The notes under the pieces: generated by a model
The model's input: the letters and a program-made list of their open reading frames with translations, nothing else
Database searches by the model: none
Told to the model about the DNA's origin: nothing
Made by a program: the position numbers and the translations under genes
Shown here: one piece after another, positions 56,505-64,000 of the stretch
Layout of the letters: each line of letters opens with the position of its first letter
How positions within the stretch are numbered: the first letter of the stretch is position 1
Source: Furcasterigmium furcatum
Lineage: Eukaryota > Ascomycota > Sordariomycetes > Glomerellales > Plectosphaerellaceae
Length of the DNA stretch: 64,000 bases
Reading direction: 5' to 3'
Assembly (NCBI GenBank): GCA_001599815.1
Contig: BCIA01000006.1
Span: 1,862,961 to 1,926,960 of the forward strand

Positions 56505-57349
56505 TTACCACCCTGACATTGGTTTGTTTGGTCTGCGACTCGACTGGCCGCTATGCGATGCGGCGGTATCAGACGGCTTGATCGTTCATGACAGACGGGA
56601 CACATTGGACATGGTCTGCGGGCATACCCAACTTAAGGACCTGAACAGTGGTCCCCAGACGGTTGAGTCCCTGTCAGTCCACCACCGACTGCGTACATGC
56701 ACCACCACCTGTTCTGGCTTGGGCGCTTCCAGACGTCGGGCCACGCAGCCGCTGCCTGATGGGTTGGGTGCTAACGATGTGGCCGGCTTTGAATGGATTG
56801 GCACACATCTGCTTAGGCATGCACACACGAGGACATGCAAGCCCGGCGTCACATATGCAGAATGGTGGGGTTCGTGTTGTGTCGGCCATCCTCTCACCGG
56901 TCTTACACACCAATCACTTCGGACAGGGCAAAGGATGTCTGGCCCATCCGGTCGCGGCACGGCAGGCCGGCCATGACCCTCTCTCCTTCGTGTTGCATCG
57001 GCCTTGCGTCAGCATCGGGGTGGCCCTCTCGTGGTGTCTCCGGGTGTCGCCTCACCGCACGCGATAGGCATCCCTCACTGGGCGGCGCTGCTCGGGGCTG
57101 GAAGAGGCCGTGACGCCGGGACGACTGACCCACAATTACTCCTGGACTTCGTCCGGTCCAGAGCGACGATCTCAGGTTCAGAATGCGGGGTCGGCGAGAT
57201 GCAAGCTTGAACATCCCGAAGCCAACGGTGGGTGCGTGCTTGTGGTTGCAGGCTATGTATTTGTTTGGGCTAACTGGACGGCACCACCACCGGCAAGCAC
57301 TCCTCGCCTCGTGAGAATGGTCACTGCAGGCCCGCCTAGGCTTGTCCCG
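56505..57349. other. intergenic, no gene recognised
   Basis: 845 bp between the hypothetical gene (-) and the 3' end of URC1 (-). Several frames are open by chance in this GC-rich DNA (for example 56296-56976 plus and 56586-56960 minus), but none shows a domain or a consistent splice structure. Confidence 0.4.
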
Positions 57350-60022
57350 TCAATGATCAATACTGGTGGATGTTAGCTGACATGACGGCACCAAATCGGC
57401 CAGACGTGTGGCACTTACTCCTCCCAGAGCCTTCCCTGAACTGCACGAAGTTCTTCCTCCGTCATTCTCTTGCCTTGAGTGAAGTAGCCTGCGATGTTTC
57501 GCCATTCGGTCAGTCCCTCCAACACCATTTGTAAGCGAGCCGCCGGTGAGTCATACCTGCTGTGATCTTGGCATCGATCTCTACCCTCGAGTCTTCGGGA
57601 ATCAGATCTTCTGGAAGCTCTACACGCTCATGGATCGGGATCCTGTCGCCCTCAAATCAGCTTGCTACGTCAAACCCATGGCGGTTGAATGCCAGCTACG
57701 CACCCCTGCCCGACGATGGCATCGTGTTTCATGCTATTTGAGTATGCTGGTCAGATGACGCTGTCACACATGTTGGGGACTCGATGACTTACTTGCTCAT
57801 GCTGAGCATCCTGTCGATTTTCTTGATACCGAGCCAGTGCAGAATGTCTGGCATCAGAGCTTGGAAGCGCATATCTTTCACGCCGGCAATGTTCTCGGTT
57901 CTTCGGAAGTAGTCTGAAGCACGGTCTTCGCCTCGCTTGCGAGCGTTGTAGACCACTTTGGTTTCATTAGCAAACTCGACATTCTCAAGTAGTGCTCGAG
58001 GTTTGGCCTGGCCTCTCGGCACCGGAAGATACGCACAATACTACTTCTTCGTCAGTGTTGGTTGCAAGTAGCTAGGTTCGGTGACTCGCCTTTGTGACCT
58101 CGCCGAGAGCTCTCCCCTCCTTCCTGAAGTATATGACGACGCCGCTGCCACCGTTTTGGGCCTCCTTGACTGCCTCTTCGATGCCGAAAATAAGATACGG
58201 CCGGCAAGTGCAGATGTCGGAACCAAAGACATCGCTGCCGTTGCACTGTATTTCAGTCAATTCGGGAACTGCCGACTAAAAGTGACGTTTCAAAGGTCCA
58301 ACTCACCTCGTCATGGATCCTCAGCGCCAGTCTCACAGATTCATCGGACATCTTGGCGGGGTCTCCGAAGCAGTAGACAGTGAGTCCACCTAGGTGCATC
58401 TTAGCTGCTGGCGGTGCGCGGCTTGCGTCCCACTGTCCGGGAGGACTCACCGATTGGAGGGAGAAAGACCTTGATATCGCCACGAGTGATCAACTAAGAG
58501 GGATTCAGCAAGGTGCCCGAGGGAAGAAGGCGCCGTGTGGCACTCGAGTCATCGAACGCACCTCGGGGTAACTGCCGCCCGTGTGTTCAAAAAGGGAGCG
58601 TCGAAGTGTACCCTCATCTGCCTCGTCTCAGTCATGGCTCGGGCAGCCGGGCTAGAGTCATATTGTCAAGATGCTCACCGATGCCGAACCTCTCAGCCAC
58701 ACCAGGTAGATACCAAACCTATACTGGCGTCAGCTTAACTCAGGCGGGGCCAGATCATTACTGACAGGCTCCACGGCAAATTTAGTCACGGCGAGCTCGC
58801 CTTGGTTGTTCAGGCAGACTCTGCCGTCAGGTACTCTGTATAGATGGTTAGCGAATACGCTGCAAGTGTAGGTCGGTAGGTCTAGGGCCTACAGGCGGCC
58901 GGCTCGGACGCTTTCAGCGAGCTCCGGAAGCTGGCGCGGTGTCAATAAACGCCTCAATAGGGGCCGCGGTCTGGAGGAGAATACCTTCATGTGCGCCTTG
59001 GTGACGGCGATGGTCGGCCGAATGTCAACTATTCAGAGGAATGAGTATGCGGGATCAGCAGGCAGGTAACCCGCGAAGGTGGGATTTACCATTCTCGGCC
59101 TCGATTGTGTCTTTGAACAGCCAGGGCGAGAGATGGCCCCAGGGGTCCATGGCAACGATTTTCTTTTCGTCCGCCCATTGGGGGAAGGGGCCAATGCGCG
59201 AGGCTGGTTCGGTGTTGGTAAAGTCAGGTCTGCAACATGCTCAGTCAGACATGGCACGTCGGCGCTTCATCCGCTCACTAGCACTTACCTGTGCTCCAAG
59301 TTGAGCTGCTTGCTGGCCACCGCAAGCGCGTAGTATATCGAATACGAGCCGCCGCTGCTCGCACGTCAGTATTCTTATCCCCCCCCCGGGGAAGAACCGA
59401 TTTGGGCCATCTTACTGGGCTAGGCACCGCGTTAGCTGGGACGTAGAATGGAGTGGCGGGCGTTACTTACCGCCGACGGCTGGAACGAGAAATCCCTGGG
59501 TCAGCAAAGCGGTCGTGAAGGGCTACAGAGATCAGCTCACCGTTGCGCCTCCGGATCGTCGACGATGAACGAGAAACGACCACCGGGCCTCGGAGCATGG
59601 GATCTGCATGGCCCCATCTCATCGGAAGCGGGTTGATGCCAATTTGCTTGGGGTAGGTGCTACGTCACGCTTGAGCAGGAACTTTACGGACAAGCGCGGC
59701 ATATGAGCACTCACGTCAGAATAATTCGAGAGGTGAAGCTAGTGCGCTGCCCGGGAGAAGAGGGAACCGCGGGCGGTTGGAGAGGCACCTCTCCCGCCAC
59801 GCTGCTCGCGTCGGACAGTGGGCGGGAGTCTTCGGCCCCTGCATCATCGGTCTTCCTAGAGGCCTCGGGCTCCTCGCCATGCTGCCCGCGACGGGTAGTT
59901 AGCTGGGACAGAGAGTCGACAGCAACGACAAGGTCGGACTGTGTTTGCTGGATGGATTTGAGAGCACCCAAGACCTGTGCCAGGTCGCCCACGGTAACGG
60001 AAGCGGACTGCTCGTCCGGCAT
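57350..60022 (-). CDS. URC1: URC1, GTP cyclohydrolase II-like uracil-catabolism protein (20 predicted exons)
   Basis: Predicted exons: 60022-59715, 59659-59541, 59479-59471, 59419-59416, 59354-59289, 59229-59090, 59028-58985, 58930-58893, 58835-58766, 58718-58679, 58617-58562, 58493-58451, 58389-58307, 58245-58090, 58040-58037, 57955-57793, 57733-57704, 57642-57557, 57488-57419 and 57362-57350. These give 513 aa, all phases consistent. The N-terminal ~100 residues are polar. Core landmarks: TTYPKQIGINPLPMRWGHAD, NAVGAHGGSYSIYYALAVAS, IAVTKAHMKLPELAESV, GGLTVYCFGDPAKMSDESV, CNGSDVFGSDICTCRPYLIF (GCHII-type zinc cysteines), GRALGEVTKYLVYNARKRGE and SNMKHDAIVGQGIPIHERVE, ending WEDIDH. URC1 is required for uracil use as nitrogen source in Lachancea kluyveri; its exact reaction is unsettled. 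Two exons are 4 nt and one is 9 nt. Intron 14 has a GC donor. Intron 15 (81 bp) is stop-free, so retention would insert 27 codons. Confidence 0.88.
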
Positions 60023-61076
60023 AATGATGACGTGAAAGAAGGGCAGCAGGGGACCAGGAGTCGGACCACGGGCGAGATATGAACGAAGAGGTGCGAGCGA
60101 GAGAGCAGGAGAGACGAGGTCCGAGGGGGATGGTTGTACTTCTGAACGGAGGCCCTACGGATATGAAGGTTGTGTAGCCGACCTGTTATTAAGATGGGCA
60201 TCGGCGGATGCCGTCAACCAGCACGCAGCTCTGGCGCCGTGGGCGTCACGCGTCTCCAACAGCAACAGTTAGACCGGGAAGGTCCATTGTGTCCAAGTAC
60301 CTTGGTAGGTACGTACACGACATTCCTTCCATCCTCTGTCTTCCTACCTCGGTACCTAGTAGGTATGTGCGGCCGCTGGCAGCTCACCTGGGGTTTGCCA
60401 GTCAGTGGTACCTTATCTGCCCCGCGGCATGATAAGGCTCACCTAGCGTGCTTCGCCCCCGCCCAGAGCCAGCTGACGACCTCCTCCCAAAATGGAGAAC
60501 CCCGCAAGCAGGCGGGCAACATGAAGACTTCGTGTTGTTGTTATGTTTTACGCATTGAGGTCCGGTTCGTAGACATTTACTGCCTTGACCGAATGGCTAA
60601 AAACGATCCTGCGAGTTACTTAGCGGACATGAGTTGTTCCTGAATAAGAGCCAGCCCTGGCAAGAAAAGGACCGACGTCATCAACAGAACCTCTCTTACC
60701 TAGGTACCTTGGCGTACATCCCCTCGTTGAATCCCCACTTAACCCGATGACTTCTCAGTGCGACCGTTAACGGCTGCCCCAATCTCATGGAACCACCCTA
60801 ACGAGAGGGCAGCACGAGACCACGGCAAGACCACAGCCTTCCTTCTCCACATTTCTTTGTTCGAAGACGCGAAGGAAACTCCAGTCGTCTTGTGAGAGTA
60901 GGTAGAGGCTATCTTCTCGGATCTCCCCATTTCAAGAACGCCTGCCCATCATTAATTTGATACCTACCTGATCGCCAAACCATTTCAGCCCGCCGATAAA
61001 ACACGCGAATCCCTCCACCACAATATCCGGCCCAGCATCACACCGACGCCCTTCCAGCCTCGACCTCGACCTCGAC
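60023..61076. promoter_or_regulatory. divergent promoter region of URC1 and ELF1
   Basis: 1,054 bp between oppositely transcribed genes. It contains clusters of TACC/GGTA palindromes: ttggtaggtacgtac at about 60301-60315, tacctcggtacctagtaggta at about 60345-60365, tacctaggtaccttgg at about 60699-60714, and tacctacctg at about 60961. No coding region is supported. Confidence 0.5.
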
Positions 61077-61616
61077 ATGGGCAAGCGCAAGAGTTCTAGC
61101 AAGCCTCAAGGCCCCAAGAAGGTAGCCCTAATCGCCGCCCCAGCTTCTGCACTTCCTACACGAACGACGTAGGCTAACTCCACCTCGTCGCAGCGGGATC
61201 CCCTCCCAGACCTCTTCCCGTGCCTGTTCTGCAATCACGAAGACGCCGTCAAACCGACCGTCGACAAGAAGCTCGGTATTGGATCCCTTTCTTGCAAGGT
61301 CTGCGGCCAGACTTTCCAGTGTAGCATCAACTGTGCGCCCCCCCCTAACCTACGTGTACGCCCATGAGCTAGCTCACAGGATTCCAGATCTCTCTGCTCC
61401 GGTCGACGTGTACTCGGAATGGGTTGATGCCGCCGGTAATTACATGCGCCTCAATTATTCTCAGTCGCTGCAGCACTCTAACTGAGCCTAGATCACGTAT
61501 CACAGAAGCACAAGGCGGCGGAAAGCAGCGCAGCACGAGGCGCCAGGCGACCCACGAGACCGATCGACGAGGAACCGGACGAGGACGGCCTCCCAGCCGA
61601 AGATGATGACTACTGA
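61077..61616 (+). CDS. ELF1: Transcription elongation factor 1 (Elf1, zinc-ribbon)
   Basis: Exons 61077-61121, 61194-61332, 61388-61435 and 61492-61616 (introns 72, 55 and 56 bp), 118 aa. It opens MGKRKSSSKPQGPKK, then RDPLPDLFPCLFCNHEDAVK with the first zinc pair (C-L-F-C) and LSCKVCGQTFQCSIN with the second (C-K-V-C), then YLSAPVDVYSEWVDAADHVS and an Asp/Glu-rich tail ending AEDDDY. Elf1 is a nuclear zinc-ribbon factor that binds RNA polymerase II with Spt4/5 during elongation through nucleosomes. The acidic tail beyond the core is common in fungal and animal homologues. The acceptor of intron 2 is at gattccag, because the nearer cacag would break the frame. The gene is convergent with FUR1, 173 bp apart. 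Confidence 0.93.
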
Positions 61617-61789
61617 GCGCGATGTACGACTTCTGCACTTTCACATTCATACTTAGGGCGGTCCTACGGAACGGGTCGGGGCGCACGGCGAACATGACAT
61701 TCCAATCCCCAGCTCTCAGATATGATCGAAGCTGGACTGTTGGTGGCCGCGGTCCACTGTTCTCGCCCATTGATCGCGTTGGCTATGGT
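61617..61789. other. short tail-to-tail spacer between ELF1 and FUR1
   Basis: 173 bp between the two stop codons, so the 3' UTRs of these convergent genes must be very short or overlap. Confidence 0.6.
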
Positions 61790-62805
61790 CTACATGGTGT
61801 AGAACCTATCCCCGAAATCGCCGAGACCTGGGACGATGTAACTGTAGAACGGTCAGTATAGCTGCCTGTATTAGAAGCACTGTCAAACACCCACTTCTTC
61901 TCGTCAAGACCCTGCCGATCGTCAGCGAGCTGTTCGCCAGCAATCATATCGTAGGCGGGTGTCCGGAGTATTGGGTTGGCTACTCACTTCGTCGACAAAC
62001 GCCGTCACTACTCTGAGCCTTGGAAACTTATCCGTGAAGTTGCGAATGCCCTCAGGGCTTGCAATGAGATTGAGAAAAAGGATGCGCTCTTCCGGCACGC
62101 CACGAGACTTCAACACCTCGACCGCCATTATGGCGGACCCCCCTGAATCTATGTCAATGCTTGATTGTGGGTCGCAGTAGAACAAGACACCTACCGGTGG
62201 CGAACATGGGATCGAGAAGAAGGACCCAGCGTTGAGATATGTCCTCGGGGAGTTTATCGTAGAATAGCTTGGGTTGAGCTGTCTCCTCGTCGCGCTGTAT
62301 GAGAATCTTGCCAATGCGGACTGACCTGCAGCAGTCCCGCAGCCCCTGTTCCATGGCCTCGCCGGCACGCATGATCGAGACGCCACAAATCTTACCCTGG
62401 AAGAGGAGGCCAGAGTATGTGCGACCAACAGGTGTTGTGACATCGTGTTCGATGGTTGGTAGGTGGTTCAGGCCTTCCTCGACGAGTAGGCGGATGATGC
62501 GGTTGGAGTAGAAAATAAAGTCACCTCGCTCTGTGTTTCTGTCGCGAATGATCCTGCAATGGCACATGAGCCGCGTCCATCATTCAATGCACCGAGTTGC
62601 CCCATTGGTTTCAGGGATATGGGCTGCGGATGACTTACGTGAGAAGAGCAATGAGTTGAGGCGTTTGCGGAAGGATATGGACATTGTCGATATTCATCTC
62701 AGTAGACACAGTGGCAGAGGGTTTTTGACTGGCGGAGCGATACCCTGGGCCAACACTTTGCACCGGGCCAGAGGGCCTGGGAGGCTTGATAGAGCTGGAT
62801 GCCAT
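61790..62805 (-). CDS. FUR1: Uracil phosphoribosyltransferase
   Basis: Exons 62805-62639, 62553-62195, 62142-61988, 61911-61895 and 61841-61790 (introns 85, 52, 76 and 53 bp), 249 aa. Landmarks: NVHILPQTPQLIALLT, IIRDRNTERGDFIFYSNRII, RTYSGLLFQGKICGVSIMRA then GEAMEQGLRDCC, IGKILIQRDEETAQPKLFYD and the PRPP-binding loop LLLDPMFATGGSAIMAVE. The C-terminus is assembled from a 17-nt exon (GLDEKN) and the last exon (YIVPGLGDFGDRFYTM), exactly as in Fur1. It converts uracil and PRPP to UMP in pyrimidine salvage and is also needed by the URC route. The start at 62805 gives a family-like N-terminus; the frame extends to an ATG at 63033, which would add 76 residues (possibly a leader). Confidence 0.94.
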
Positions 62806-63630
62806 GCTGTCTGTCGATGACGGAGCGAAGGGGGGGAGATTGTGGACGTGAACTCCCTGGGGCTCTGCTGGTTCACTGGAGAGTGTAAGGTGGTGAAGAA
62901 GCTTTATCGATGGACAATGTGATGATAACGGACTGAGGAATCTGAGCTCGCGTGCCTCTTCATCGGTGACCTCCGACGCAACTCGGCAGCCCCACATCAT
63001 GCCTGCTGGATCGCGGCTTGGGGACAATAACACCTTCCCATTCCAGGACTGAGTAGCCGGCTGCCTTATTGCATGTTTCTCATAGTCAATTATTGAAGCT
63101 TCACTGCCTCCATATCTCCATAATAGGTACCCCTACCCATGTCACAGCGGCAGATGGAGGTCAGGAATAACTGTCGCGAGATCGACCCCATTTCGAAGTT
63201 GCTGAAGCACCTCCCCAACGAAGCCCTCGAATACCTACCCACAGCCCCCGCCATCTTTCTTTCCTAGTTTCCTTTTGATCTTCCGAATGAACACATGAGA
63301 CGAGACCATACTTTTCTAAGCGACCGAATGCCTGCTGCCTCAGACCCCCCATCCAATTAAAGACATCGGAGCCGGAGACGGTTGTTGCCAGGGCTCGCGT
63401 TTGCGCCGATTCCTTTGAGCTCGGGTCGCCCGCCGTCTTTCCTTCGCAAAATACCAACACCTCCCAAGGCCCCTTCCTCCGACTCGACCCCCGCTCGACA
63501 TATCCAGCACTACGCCCTACCGATGGGGAGACATTGAACTAGAAGAGGCAACCGGCTCCGCGAACGTCGCGCCTTCCGATGCTTGACAGCTTTCCCCTTA
63601 TACTCGCCTTCCAACACCACAGAATTTGAA
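62806..63630. promoter_or_regulatory. divergent promoter region of FUR1 and the last gene
   Basis: 825 bp between two divergently transcribed genes. The first 228 bp upstream of the FUR1 start stay in frame (possible N-terminal extension). No independent gene is supported. Confidence 0.45.
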
Positions 63631-64000
63631 ATGGCGGCCGAAGGGAAGACACCACGGAATCCCCTAGACAGTGCGCTCGTGGACCGAAGCCGAGCGGCCC
63701 CGAACGGAATGCGCAGCCCAGGCCCTGAGCTGACGGCGGCGAGAGGGAAGCGCGTGTACGGTGCTGCCGGCCTGCGCTCCTCCAAAGCCTCCCTCTCGGC
63801 CATGACAAAATCTGAACTGGACGATATATACTCGCTTGGTTCTGATGATGATGATGGGGAACAGGATTCAAGGCGGCGCAAGATGCTAAAGAAGGCCAAG
63901 ACTGATGTTGGAAACCGAACCCGAGCCACTCACGGTGGCACCCAGCCGACTCTTCCCCCTTTAAAGGCGACCACACTGGAAAGTAAACCAACCCTTCAAC
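63631..64000 (+). CDS. 5' part of an unidentified gene (runs off the window)
   Basis: The ATG at 63631 opens a frame that stays free of stops to the window end (123 codons). The start reads MAAEGKTPRNPLDSALVDRS. A basic segment (RGKRVYGAAGLRSSK) is followed by an ordered-looking SELDDIYSLGSDDDDGEQ and a Lys/Arg cluster (RRRKMLKKAK) that could be a nuclear localisation signal. The mix of acidic serine motifs and basic patches suggests a nuclear protein with a disordered N-terminus. No family can be assigned from this fragment. Confidence 0.65.
   Translation, partial: MAAEGKTPRNPLDSALVDRSRAAPNGMRSPGPELTAARGKRVYGAAGLRSSKASLSAMTKSELDDIYSLGSDDDDGEQDSRRRKMLKKAKTDVGNRTRATHGGTQPTLPPLKATTLESKPTLQ

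Noticed and set aside
57415..57417. Stop codon TAA directly after LWEE as the URC1 end
   Set aside because: The TAA lies inside a perfect gtaagt donor. Splicing to 57362 yields WEDIDH, a more family-like terminus, although the shorter end cannot be fully excluded.

Overview
The window looks like nuclear DNA of a filamentous ascomycete (Pezizomycotina, probably a Sordariomycete; the genus cannot be fixed from sequence alone). The reasons are short 47-97 bp introns with GTRNGT donors and gctaac/gctgac branch points, an FlbD-type Myb regulator, a fungal-type O-GlcNAc transferase, a secreted GH105 pectin-degrading enzyme, and a 28-kb AT-rich retroelement island with the TpA-rich, stop-riddled look of repeat-induced point mutation (RIP).

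Layout. 0-22.3 kb is a gene-bearing, GC-rich arm: the C-terminus of an uncharacterised protein (+), a coiled-coil/low-complexity protein (+), flbD (-) behind a 4.8-kb upstream region, an O-GlcNAc transferase (-), RPL12 (-) and SEC23 (-). 22.3-50.2 kb is the RIP island. At least four LTR families (here A-D), remnants of chromodomain Ty3/gypsy elements on both strands and a nearly full-length Ty1/copia element are nested in one another, with one 100-N gap. 50.2-64 kb is a second gene-rich arm: GH105 hydrolase (-), a mitochondrial-type ABHD11-like alpha/beta hydrolase (+), RPS1/S3a (-), a short hypothetical protein (-), URC1 (-), ELF1 (+), the uracil phosphoribosyltransferase FUR1 (-) and the 5' part of an unknown gene (+).

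Most genes are split. I rebuilt exon structures by hand from splice signals, reading-frame phase and protein-family continuity, so exon coordinates are predictions. Housekeeping genes (two ribosomal proteins, COPII coat, elongation factor) dominate. The clearest functional grouping is URC1 and FUR1, two genes of the URC uracil-degradation route, 1.8 kb apart and flanking ELF1.

The most notable observations are: URC1 predicted with 20 exons including two 4-nt and one 9-nt micro-exon; GC-AG introns in SEC23 and URC1; a gypsy element whose two LTRs, 5-bp target duplication and split gag/pol imply a local inversion (or misassembly); an antisense, RIP-degraded coding remnant between pol and the 3' LTR of that element; and an LTR family built around a 13-bp tandem array. 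No CRISPR, operon or other prokaryotic system is present.
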